Part shown: positions 1-10,800 of the stretch, one piece after another | Position numbering within the stretch: position 1 is the first letter of the stretch | How the letters are laid out: the number at the start of each line of letters is the position of its first letter | Notes under the pieces: model-generated | Database searches by the model: none | Seen by the model: the letters and a program-made list of their open reading frames with translations, nothing else | What the model was told of the DNA's origin: nothing | DNA from: Chara braunii | Lineage: Eukaryota; Streptophyta; Charophyceae; Charales; Characeae | Direction: 5' to 3' | Assembly (NCBI GenBank): GCA_003427395.1 | Contig: BFEA01000206.1 | Location: 1-22,186, forward strand | Length of the DNA stretch: 22,186 bases | Made by a program: the position numbers and the translations under genes

Positions 1-33
1 ATAGAGTTGACCCAGCCACTGTGGAGATCAGTC
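1..33. repeat. Fragment of a dispersed repeat, left of an adapter junction
   Basis: These 33 bases resemble 7443-7477 (shared core GAGTTGACC..AG.CC....GGAG.TCA). They sit to the left of a library adapter, so they may come from a different genomic place than the bases to the right of it. Nothing coding is visible. Confidence 0.5.
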
Positions 34-69
34 CTGTCTCTTATACACATCTAGATGTGTATAAGAGAC

Positions 70-71
<2 letters not shown>
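34..71. other. Nextera mate-pair junction adapter left in the assembly
   Basis: Positions 34-52 read CTGTCTCTTATACACATCT and positions 53-71 are its exact reverse complement. This is the Tn5 mosaic end in the head-to-head form produced by Illumina Nextera mate-pair circularisation. It is synthetic and not part of the genome. The sequence on its two sides was joined in the library and need not be contiguous in the organism. Confidence 0.97.

Positions 72-103
<32 letters not shown>
72..103. repeat. (GA)n microsatellite
   Basis: A perfect GA dinucleotide run begins directly at the end of the adapter and runs for about 32 bases. Confidence 0.95.
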
Positions 104-106
<3 letters not shown>

Positions 107-298
107 GTACAGGCTTGGGAGACCAGGGCAGGCGGAGTGTAGCGGACAGAGGTAGGTTGGTTGTGGAAGGAAGGGCGCTAAGCTGGTAGAGGGAAAGTGA
201 TGCAAAGGGCGAAGGGAAAAGGAGAGAGAGGGACAGACCTGATTGCAGGCTTAGAGGAATGGTCTCTATATATTATTAGGAACTGAGTAATAAGAATT

Positions 299-345
299 GT
301 GGGCCCTTGCGAATTTGTGGGCCCTTACGAATTGTGGGCCCTTCG
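299..345. repeat. Triple GTGGGCCCTT direct repeat
   Basis: The motif GTGGGCCCTT occurs three times with spacers containing GCGAATTT or ACGAATT, a period of about 18 bp. GGGCCC is itself palindromic. In plants GGGCC(C) is a known site II / TCP-type promoter motif, but no gene start is recognised next to it, so a regulatory role is only a possibility. Confidence 0.6.
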
Positions 346-384
346 ACGGCACATCAGAGACGAATACCGGTAAAAGGAAAACAG

Positions 385-1160
385 GAAAGGTCCTGGTAAG
401 GGAAGGCAGGAAGGGTTTTGGTACAGGACATTTAAGGACCATTTGCCTGTCCGTTAATCGCCCTGGTCCTAGAGAGGCAAGCTTCTGTTGCGTTTTTTTT
501 TCCTGCCACAAAGCCCCGTTCTGGTGCGGTGAGGTCCACAAGCGTTTACCTGTCGTAAAGGCTCGACTCACGGTTGTCCTGGTACTGGGCCCATGAGTTG
601 TCGTGGTGCGAGGTAGGACCACCGATAATTGTTATGGTAGCAGGAAGGACAAAGCGTTTGTAGTGGCCCCAGATGGGAGACCGGTTCTGGGACAGGTGTT
701 GGTACGAGGCAGGTTTGCTGAATACAAATAAAATGCAGCTTGCAATCATGTTCATTCCTTTGGGCCTGGGATAAACAGTTGTCCTGGACCCAGACAGGCA
801 GGGGTCCGGCCCAGCTTTGGTACTCGAGGGATGGATTCTGGACCGATTCGTTATCGGCCGATTTCCTGAACCAGACTGTCAACTGGACTGATGGACGACA
901 AATGGAAATACCGGTGCAGGACCATGGGTAAAAAAAAACAAAACAGAAAAATAAACATGGTTCTTCGTTCGTTCCTGTACCAGACGGACACTCAAGGCTC
1001 CATCCTCCTTCCAGTATTAAACACGAGTGTCCCAGCCTGCTTCCGGTGCCAATCACGGACAAGCATTGTACAATGCTGTTTTGCCACCAAAGTGACTCGT
1101 CCTGGTGCAAGACGAGCCTTGTTCTGTACCAGACGACCAGTTGCCGCTCCGTACCGGACA
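385..1160. repeat. Field of degenerate CTGGTAC / GTACCAG motifs
   Basis: Variants of GTCCTGGTAC..GGAC and its reverse complement (TTCTGTACCAGACGA, CCGTACCGGAC, TTGGTACAGGAC and others) recur at least twelve times. Near 1097, 1122 and 1150 the spacing is about 25 to 28 bp; elsewhere it is irregular. This looks like an old, decayed short-period satellite built on a palindromic unit. No ORF crosses it convincingly. Confidence 0.45.
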
Positions 1161-1289
1161 AAAAAATGAAGGTTGGACGAGCTGGATGTGGTAAATGGCC
1201 ACTTGGTGGCGATACAGCGTTGTGCCCTTGGATGGTGTCTTAGGGCATAAGCACAGTGGGATATTTTGGATGGGATCTGGTGGCTGGAA

Positions 1290-1391
1290 GAAAGGTTCGG
1301 TGATCAAAATAGTCAGGCAGGCAAGGATGAGGGGCTGCCTGAAAGGTTCGGTGATCAAAATAGTCAGGCAGGCAAGGGTGAGGGGCTGCCT
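1290..1391. repeat. 51-bp tandem duplication, two copies
   Basis: Copies at 1290-1340 and 1341-1391 differ by one base (GGATGAGG versus GGGTGAGG). The length is a multiple of three, so it stays open in one frame (ERFGDQNSQAGK repeated), but there are no splice signals or start that would make it a gene. Confidence 0.9.
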
Positions 1392-1720
1392 CCCTTTTTG
1401 GGTGAAGTGAATTGTGTGCTTAGGATGTTGAGATGGCCAATGTTTTAAGGATTGAAAATAAAATAAATGTTTCAGTTATCAAAGGATGCTGGTAAATGAC
1501 CGAGGTACAGCTGGCCGCTGGCTGATGGTAAGTGCTGTTCTGTGTAGCATGCTGGTCAATAGTCTGCTGATAAATGCTGGTAAAGGTTGTTGAGGCATAC
1601 TGTGTTGCTGTGTTGAATCATGTGAAACGAAGGATTGGTGTCGAGCACCCTCGACTCTGGGGAACAGTGAAGCTGTTGACTTAGCTTAACGTCCTTTTTC
1701 TTTGCCCACAAATTATGCAG

Positions 1721-1807
1721 GATAACGCGTTGGTTGTCTTTGTCGACAACCTCGGAGGAAAATTCTTTCGGAGCAGATCCGGTCTGGATACGGCTGCACG
1801 GACAGAG
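1721..1807 (+). CDS. Exon a of the type I membrane protein
   Basis: The strong acceptor TTTGCCCACAAATTATGCAG precedes 29 codons beginning DNALVVFVDNLGGKFFRSRS, and the exon ends GAG before GTTGGT. Both borders are phase 0, which fits the next exon. The donor is weaker than the others. The opposite strand is also open here (GVLYTIGSYTVVEA), so the strand was chosen from the acceptor and from continuity with exon b. An upstream exon with the start must exist, because no in-frame ATG precedes the acceptor. Confidence 0.55.
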
Positions 1808-4800
1808 GTTGGTTTGCCTCGATGCCTCCACGACTGTGTATGACCCGATTGTGTATAAAACACCACCTTCTTGATCAGGAAGTAATTTCAAGTTATGACA
1901 GTTGTGTAAGTTCTTATTCTTATTCTTATTATTTTTTAAAGTTCTTATTCTTATTATAAAAGACGACAGTACAAAAATGTCTCACTCAATTCGGACCTCC
2001 TAAGGTGGGTGCGTGATCAATATCATATTGCATGGGTGCAATTGCTTCTCGATTGCTCTGGAATGGCATCTACCGTCTTCACCCGAATACGATGCCCCGT
2101 CATTATCACTGTATCTAGACTCAAAGTTGCACCAGATACCGCTATAATGACCGGGTGTTCTATTCGGGCAAAGACGGTAGTTTATTTCGGATGGAAGCAA
2201 CTGCAAGTGGAGGGGGGTTGCTGTGAGTGTGATGGAAGGCCCAAACCACCACTCCAACGGCTCCTGCGCTGTTCATTGTCTTGCGTACAAGCACCGGGGC
2301 TCCAAAATCTACAGTTCGTCAAAATAGGTTCGGTACCACTGTTGTTTTTCCTCAGGCCGACACTGAAGATTTTGGGGAAATGCAACTTTCGGTTTGTCAA
2401 AAAATAGGTCCAGATGGAGTAGTGGTGTAATTGCCGACTAGAATTTAAGCCACCAGCACCTCGCCCAGACATGCCTCAGGCAGACTGGTATGCTGAACGC
2501 TAGGGTCGTGAATGCAGTTGGATACACTCTCAGAACATCAAAGTGTGAGCATACCCTCAATGAGGGTATCTCAGCTCCCTCACGTTGTTTTCAGCATCAA
2601 GAAAGTAAAAGAAGAAGAAGAAAAAAAGGAGACACTGTTTGGCCCTGAAAATGGATGGATGCATTCTTGGAAGTTCCAGAAGATCATTTAAACGGCCCTG
2701 CATAGCTGGCGGGGAGCTATAAGAAAAGGAAAGGAACAAAAGAAAAGGAGAAAACGACACTGAGAATCTTTCCGGATTTCGTAGTACAATCCATTCTGGG
2801 CAGTAGCACGGCCTCTGTGAAAACATTCCCCCCGATATCATTGAAGTCCCGTAAAGTCTCCTTCACCCCCCCCTCTCCCCCTTTTCCACCATTTTAGCTG
2901 TGGCCGCCAGTGGTTCGCTGCCCGGACCCCTGTCTGATGCGGCGCGTTAATGGCCGTGTCGGAGAAAACTAGCTGGGCGAGGTACTGGTGGTATAATACG
3001 TGCACAGTGCCACTTTTCATGTGCTTTGTGGTTGCTTTCTTTCAGCATGCACGCCCAAAAAAACATGTCGTTATTGTTCCAGTCTGCCAGTTTTTAATGC
3101 AAAAGTCCTGCAAAAATCCACAAAGAGACAATGCCATTTAACCGCTAATCAAATGTAAGAGAATGGGAAGAGAATAAGACAAGGGAACAGAGAATGGAGG
3201 AAGAAGAAGATGATAACGAGCTGATTGCAAAGCCTCGTGTCCCTCATCTCACCTCCACCACTTCTCACTCGTCGCCTCCACTTCCATCTTTATTAATAAT
3301 AAGAAACATCGACAATTAATGCAGAAGCCAGAATCAATGTTCGAAGTATTCCATGACTGCCCCCGACTGCTGGCNGCAGAAGCCAGAATCAATGTTCGAA
3401 GTATTCCATGACTGCCCCCGACTGCTGGCATGTCCGAATGGGCTCTCTTGGCTCTCCTATACACCTCTCACTATCTAGTGGACGGCTGCTGGCTATGACG
3501 GAGCACCTGCGGTGCCCTCAGGTGTTCACAGGACAACACAAATGCTCCCAATGTCCTTTCGTCCTCATCTTCTGCCATGCCCACGCTCAGGGACGAGGTA
3601 CCAGTGCACTTGGACCCTGTTAGGGGCCTTCCGAGTGCATTGCCAACCACGATAATGAAGGTGGAGGTCCACCATAGCCAAGGTATTTCTCGCTCTTCGC
3701 CCTTCTCATTCACCATTCACCTTCCTCGAGCCTACCCGGCTCTAGGCCCTTCCCTACTGGTTCCTGCGGACTACCACACTGCCTGCAGGACCTGAACCTA
3801 GACTCCTTTCTGGACTGTATACAGCCGATACCTTCCTCATGTTTCCCCTAGGCTTACTGTGATTCAGGAAATTCCTTGGCCTACCCCAAAGTCCTATTGC
3901 GTCTTCTTCTGCCTACCTACATGGTACTGCCTGCTCTTGGCCTACTTTGGCCTAGCTACACCAGCCTGGTACCTGCTGTGCAGCCCACAATCATGGCAAT
4001 CCCAGCGTCAGGGGTTAGTACCATGCTCGAGCGTGCCAAACCAATAATGCAGGCCATCACACCCGGTCACTCACGCACTCAGCACTCAGACAGGCAGACA
4101 GCGCACAGATAACAGCACCTGCAATACGAACAACAGACTCAGACATCAGATATCTTAGCAAACACACAGAACAGCTGGAAAACTCAGAAAAAACACAGAC
4201 ATCTCAGTGTGCAATTTTGTGGTTTATTACAATGTGGTTCTCATCTTGTACCTAGGCTGTTTTTCTGTGCCCCCCGGGCACAACATACACATGCTCGGCT
4301 GCCCAGGCACGCGCTCGGCAGGCACATGTACATAGACGATATGACAATTTTCACCAAATCAGAAAATGCGTTTTCTACCCCTGTGTATTCCTGCAAAGCC
4401 TTCCTACATGCCTCCCCCCGGCCTCTTCAAACAGTCAGCAAGACTCTGAACGGTAATTGCTAGGTCCCACACCCAAGGGGGACTCCGACGTGTGCTGGCT
4501 TCTTTAATTTGGAATTGCAACTCCAAAGTAGTTGCCACCTCCTGCTTCCCATCAGATGCCTGAGCTGCAAGGCCTGAGGATTTCTCTGCTAAAGACACTA
4601 ATCAAAGCAGCTACGAGAAACATATTCCAGCACTCTTATACTGTGTTCCTGCTGATGTGGTGTAGATCTTGTCCACGCTCTCTCATCCAATCTTTGTCCA
4701 GTTGATGTAATGTTAATGGCTGTCCTGTCCTCCTCCTTGTGCTGTGTGTTCTCTTCAACAGGTCGACGTCTGGTCGGCAAGAACAGTTACTGCTGCGACG

Positions 4801-7800
4801 GCAGTTCTTCTTGGTGTCTCGCCACCGGTTACGATTGACTCTGCCACTGCTGAGAAGGTACCATGCGAGTTTCCCCTTTCATGGTTTCACTTGTTGCCAA
4901 GGTTGCCCTGGAAAGCTGTCATACGTAAAAAATGCGCTGCTCGACTTTTATGCCCTTCAGAAAGCCAAAAATCATTCCTTTTCACCGAGTTTGTGTGCTG
5001 CGTTAGCTTCGTCATTATGGAACTCCATTCATTAGCGATTGCGGCAAGTAAACCATTGGAGTTTTCTTTCACCCGGTAGCTAACATGAGCATAACGAACT
5101 GAAAGTAGTGAAGTTTGCTGGGGTCCAAGTGGGAATGGCAGATAATCTGAAAGGTCCACCTCTAATGTGGGGGAGAACTGATGACCTGCAGGAAAAAAAC
5201 TTGCATGAGCAACGAAACTGTGAAGAAGAATCACAAATAGCATGCATATTATGTTCTCATTGATCAGCCTTGACTGGCACCGTGAATGATATGATCACAC
5301 ACTCTAAAAATATTGACATGTACAAGTCTCGCGATAAAGATTCTCTTCCCCATCAGTCGGCCATCACCAAACCAGAACAACAATGAACTTCATGTGCTCT
5401 GCGGTGTTCTCTCCCATGGGCCGGCCAATGTGATTGCATTTTCCCTAAAACTAGTTTGCCCTAAAACTAGCCTCTCTCTTTTCTACTTCACCAGTGCAAC
5501 ATGTTGATTAGCACCCAACAGAAGAATGCACGGTGAGTCTCCTCTCTCCTCCTCCTCCTCCTCACACCATACCAGGCTTCATCCGTTCCACACACACTTC
5601 CCGGAGAGCACCCAGTTTCTCTACTTTCCAGCAGCCAGCTATGGCTGCCCAGCTATGGAGGTTGGTGGTCTGCACCAGCTTTACACGCAGCATTTCCCCA
5701 GCTCAAATGTCCCAACTGCTGAACCAGCCTCCTTCAGTAATAGTGTGGAGGCAGGCGGTACCTGGGTCGCAGTGCATGCAGCCCGGAGCTTCTCTGGACA
5801 CAGGCTCAGTTGTTCACAACAGCGCACCGGTACCCAGAATGGCTTCCTCCGAGAAACTTTCTGGGGCAGCCTGCTCTGGCTGATGCCCAGAGTTTTTCTG
5901 TGTCAGAGGCTGCAGACCGGCTTACTGCAGCTGCGATTGATTTAGGGCGTCCTTGCTGTCACCCAGGTTGCTGGGTCCAATTTACCTCGAACATGCTTTT
6001 GAAATCCATCCTCTTCTCCTCATGCTATGGGGTAGAGAGCGGGTGTGCATCACAATCAGCCGAAATGTGTGTACCCATTGACCCACCCCTTCTCTTCTCC
6101 CTGGCCATTGCCAGGGTATGTCCAAACATCATATTTCTGTTTTGCCTCTCTTCAGCGCATGCTCTGCTGCGTTCCACGAGTCACCGGTTGCCGTTAAAAA
6201 AATAGGGGTTACAGTTTATGGGTGCAGAAAATTGTCCAAGATTTGGTTGGATGAAGGGTGTGATAAGAAGGGCTCTGAAGGGCACTGTGGTGCATGGTGC
6301 TTGAGGTGGGTAGGTCGGATGAAGGGTGACTTCCATATGATTCTGGCCTTGGCACATGGCTAATACTTTTGTGTGTGTGTGCTGTTTTCGTCTTTTCCAT
6401 ATTTCTGGGGGATCGCGAGGGAGTGGTGCTGCCGTGGTGTTGTCTTTTGCCTAGCTTGATGATTTGCTTCGTCCAGATCCGTTTGTGAGGCCTCAATCGG
6501 TTTTCTCGCTCTTGCTCAGTGGTGCATCCCGGGGTGAGTTACTACTGCCTTCATCCAGCTTGTTATTCCTTGCCTTTTGTATTTTCGTTTCCCCCCAATG
6601 CTTCATTATAGTGTCATTCTTCCTGGATTTGGCTTAATCATATATAATACCGTAGATTGACCAGACTACCGTCTTGACCGGAAGAGAAGGCCTTGTCATT
6701 AATGCTGTACTTGGGGCAACTTTCAGTCCATATGCAGGTATAATGACATGGCATTATATTTGGGTGAAGATGGTCATGTTTCGGGATGCTGATTGTGAAT
6801 CTGTAGAGAAAATGCATATTTTACCGGAAAGAAGAAGTGCTATTCTATTCTGCAAATAAGGAAATGCTTGGAGGGGGGGTTACCCCCTTTGGAAAAGAAG
6901 AAAGTGATTGTAATAAACTCACCTCAAATCCGCACTGCCGCAGGCTAAGGTCGTCACTTCTGGTCAAAGGCCTGAAACGGGGTCAAAAGGGATCATGTCC
7001 CAGGCCTGGAAAATGTCTGAGAAAAGGCCTACGGTCATGGGGTATCCTGGTGTGAGTCTAAAACTGCGCCCAGAACCCCCACGAGCGACAGTTGACTTTT
7101 GGAAAGTTAACGGTCGGACCCATCACGGGAGAAAATCAGGCCCAAAGTCAAAGTCATCCCGCTGGTCAGCCACAGCCGTCGATCAGATGCACATCATTGG
7201 CTGTCTGCAGGTATCCAGAAGATTCCAGTCCAAGTGGGACACAAGGGGAATTGAGAACTGCGTTGCATCCAGGCCATTGACTTCCGATTCATCTGGGCCG
7301 TCGACTCAAGGAGACTGGAGGCTGGTCGGCACGAGTCGACCCAAGGGGAATTGAGAACTGCGTTGCATCCAGGCCATTGACTTCCGATTCATCTGGGCCA
7401 TCGACCCAAGGAGACTGGAGGCTGGTCGGCGCGAGTCAACCCTATAAAGAGTTGACCAGGCCCCATGGAGGTCATTCTGCCTTGCGCTGTCACATGTCCA
7501 AGTGTTGCTTAGCAAGGTTGCTGGAGTGTTGCTGGCGCCCTCTGCTGATTGGCGCCAGCCAGGGAGGAGACTATGCTGGTTGGCCATCGCCACGATAGCT
7601 ACTGACTAGGTTCTGAGGTTGGGCGAGGAGGATGAGGATCAGGGCTGTGAGTTGGAGAGAGATGAACGAGAAGCTTACCTGAACTTACCTGGCGACGTCA
7701 GGTATTGTCTGCTCAGGAAGGACCTCCTCTCGCCCACTTCTTCTACCGGCATCTCCCCGTCTATCACCACCTCAGCACTGTGCATTCCCCTCTGACATCC

Positions 7801-10800
7801 TCTGACGTGTCGAGTGTGCAGGTCTGATTATGGCGCCCATCCTCCCTCCACATCAGCAGCAAGGATGAAGGATGGTGCAGTCTTCCTCACCTCCTTGGAG
7901 ACGATTGGCGATGTTGCGTTAGTTGTCTCATCCTGAAAGAAGCGGACATGCACACCTCCACTCCATTAGACTTGTTAGTTTGCTGGTCCGTCTTTTTCCT
8001 CGCACGAGGTGTGTACATGAGTGTCAAAGCATGTTATGCGAACTGTTTTTGCCCAATTATTCTTGGCATGAAGCTCATGTAGCGGTTGTGCATTGATGCT
8101 GACTACGTGCATGAGGCATGAAGCCGTATGGTATACTCTTGGACTTTTTTGTTTTTGTTTCTTACCTAATTGGTCAATAAACGACAAGATTCAGCCAAGG
8201 AAGGCCAAGTGTAACTACGCTGTAATTGTTAGCTCAACGGTCCTCAAATCATCGTGTGCTGTTTGTGCTGTGCAGACGTGCTTAGTGCAAATGGGACTGC
8301 TTTCAGCAGTGCTGGAATTGATAATTTTCAATGGCGAAATCTTGTAGTGGATGCGTCGACTGAACATAAGGGCACACAACAAGAAATGGGATCTCACCTT
8401 CTTCGATTGCTCTCGGCAATACCGAAAACTGCTGGAGAAGAGGTCAGAGTGCTTCATGTTGGCTGTCAGGACGCTAGCGAGTGTGGGGCTAAGTGTATGG
8501 ATGAGGCGCTGCTTTCTGTGGTGAGTTATCTTGCTTGAAGTGGGAAATGGGGGTTTCGGGTCTTTTCGGTTTGTGGCAATCAGGATGCTGGACCCGGTTT
8601 CCAGCATGTGATGCTCCCCACCAATAGATGGAGCGACCGCTGACAAAAAAAGAGAAAAAAAAAAAAGGTTTGTGGCAATGATGATGGGAAATGTACGAGG
8701 AAGCAGGCAAGTTAGACGGAAATCGATTGTCTTGCAAAAAGCAGCCATTTCATGGTCTAATGATTTAAGCTGACCATCATTAAGGTATATCAGTCAGCGA
8801 CCACCAAGCTTGAAATACCACTTTTTCATCCAAAGGTGTCGTAACTGCCAAAACAATTGGTTTTCGTAGAACCTTGCATGGTGGGTAGTTTATCTGGGGC
8901 GGAGGATGCCTTATCTCGGGCGCTTACACAGTCTAATGTTAAAGGCAAATCTGGCTATATGCCGAAACCTCCGCCAGGTATCCAATAATGAATGCGTCGT
9001 TGCGGACACTCAGCAGGGAAGGAAGTCTAAGAACGTAAAGCCTCAACGACTGCACGCCAGACATCCCATATATATCTAAGATGACATATAAAAGAATCTT
9101 CAATTGTCGCCATTGCTTTTTTTTTTCTTTTTGTTTTTTTTGGAATGGTCCGATGGAGCAGGGATCAGATATTAAGCTGTTCAGAAGAGATACTACTACG
9201 CTTGATCTTGTTAGCCAAAAGAGGCCGAGAAGAGATTTATGTTTGTTGAAAGTCGAAACTGTGTAGAATCTGCCGAATTCTGTGAATCTTTCTTTTGGAT
9301 GGCTACTTGGGAGGTTAGTTGTTGCCTCAAGGAGTATTCCTACCGTGACATTTGCTAATGAAGGTGGCCGTATCTTCTGTCAGATGCATCCAGGGAAGTC
9401 ATGATGTGAGTGTTCCCTAAACCTGCATGAATGGGGATGGTGCTATCGCAGTGTGGCAGGATGTGGTATGCTTGGAGCTGTACTAGCAAAGAGAGTGACA
9501 ACACTGTCAAGTCTTCTGAGTTTGGAAGTGGTGCGTTGTAATTTCTGGTTTTGGGGATGTGGATGAAAATATGGGAATTTGTTGACAGGCAGAAAGCGCC
9601 GGAGGACAGTATAAGCCGGATTCGGAGGCTGGGAAAGGGGTGCTGACTGTGAATTTCCCAGAAGGTGGCTTCATCGAGCTTGATATGAAGAAGGTGAGCA
9701 CTGAGTGCTTTTGTGAGCTCTGCGTCCAGTTTTTTTTTCTTCAGAGGTGCCTAAACCTGAACATTGTTGATCTGATTCAACTAGAATTCACATTTCAAAC
9801 TGATGATCTGTTTATTAATTGCAACATGTGTGTACCATTCAGCCACATGGGCCAGGTAGATCAAAGTGTTTTGGTAATGTGCTCGGTCTGAAAACATGAC
9901 ATGTTGTATTCGACAAGCATTCCCCTTGTGTAATTTTGTACGCATAGACGAAAGTGTGTCATCTTCCCGGACAAGGGAACCACATTCGAAACTGCAGGCT
10001 AAAGTATGACTGTCCTATGGGGCATCTTTTGAGATTGCAACAACAGAGAAGATTAGCATGACCCCTGCACTAGTGATCGCAGTACGCATTGACAAATGTT
10101 TTCCGGTCTATCATCTATGTGAAAAAGGGAAGAGTTCGAGCACATTAACAGAGCACACAACGGTTTTTGGAAGAAGAAAGAAACCACGAGTACCTTTGTC
10201 GGTTTGGAAAATAGCGGGCCTCCGACCTTTCAGGAGGCCGAAACGAAACGAAGGCCGCCGATTAGATTTATCAATGGCAGTCGTCGTTGGGCGCGGCCCG
10301 AATTCTTTGGGAGGTGGCGTTTTCCCTCATTTCTGTAGCGGCAAAGGTACTAGTGGTTTAAGGGTAGTTGCAAATAACTCCCATCCCTTCTTTCCCAGTC
10401 CAGAGCACACAACTGTGTGTCTATGCATGATGATAGTAAGTGGAGAATGTCCTCATATCGTCAGGGGTCTTGGGATTCAAGGTTTCTGGTGTTTGTTTGT
10501 TTGTGAACTTTGTTTTGAGTGGGTAGTCATTCATCCGTTGTGCGGTTTTGGGCAAGCTTGCCAGTCTTGGAAACTAGAGGCATGATGAACTGGATGCATG
10601 TTGTCCCTTGAACTTCATTCGGACGACTGTTAGAATAGTGAATGGACAGGGAAGACAAGAGCAGGCGGCAGGTTAAGTGTAGACAGCACGGTGTGATTTT
10701 AAAAGTGAGGACAATTCCTTAAAGATCTGCTATCCAGGAACTATTCTGTGTCTGTGATAGGGAGAATCACAAGCAGGGAAAAGAAAAACAGAAAAGGTGG

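Larger units (their letters stand above)
104..1720. other. Non-coding stretch 5' of the first recognised exon
   Basis: I see no convincing exon here. It holds three close copies of a GTGGGCCCTT motif (about 299-345), a field of degenerate CTGGTAC motifs (about 385-1160), and a 51-bp tandem duplication (1290-1391). The missing 5' exon of the membrane-protein gene, which should carry the start codon and signal peptide, was looked for and not found. This stretch is therefore either intron or promoter-proximal DNA. Confidence 0.5.
1808..4761 (+). other. Intron between exons a and b
   Basis: About 3 kb. It holds a palindromic MITE-like copy (2070-2180), one arm of a dispersed repeat (about 2285-2440), an exon-like segment on the minus strand (2636-2716), the duplicated sequence around an N (3321-3429), pyrimidine-rich CCTA-rich DNA (about 3720-3990), and an isolated YIDD coding fragment (4324-4371). 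No additional plus-strand exon was recognised. Confidence 0.6.
6534..8275 (+). other. Intron between exons c and d
   Basis: About 1.7 kb. It contains MITE copy 2 (6666-6775), a 100-bp tandem duplication (7241-7440) with the repeat seen at the window start just after it, and the minus-strand exon candidate 7689-7785. No plus-strand exon is needed here, because exons c and d are in phase. Confidence 0.6.

Noticed and set aside
1681-1891. Minus-strand frame over exon a (GVLYTIGSYTVVEASRQTN).
   Set aside because: The plus strand has a much stronger acceptor and joins in phase with exon b; the minus reading lacks a comparable acceptor. Kept as an ambiguity in the exon a entry.
4404-4598. Minus-strand frame AAQASDGKQEVATTLELQFQ.
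   Set aside because: It reads like protein, but no donor and acceptor pair gives a consistent exon.
5526-5975. Overlapping open frames suggesting a gag-like or other gene.
   Set aside because: Three frames would have to be joined by at least two frameshifts, and no zinc knuckle, protease or other family motif is visible.
7676-7691. ACTTACCTGG resembling the 5' end of U1 snRNA.
   Set aside because: The similarity stops after about ten bases; the sequence is better explained as the reverse complement of a splice donor (CAG|GTAAGT).
8215-8748. 177-codon minus-strand frame.
   Set aside because: It is the shadow of exon d, which has clear splice sites and phase on the plus strand.
10058-10585. 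175-codon open reading frame on the plus strand.
   Set aside because: It starts inside the U6-like relic, lies in an intron between phase-matched exons e and f, and has no recognisable domain.
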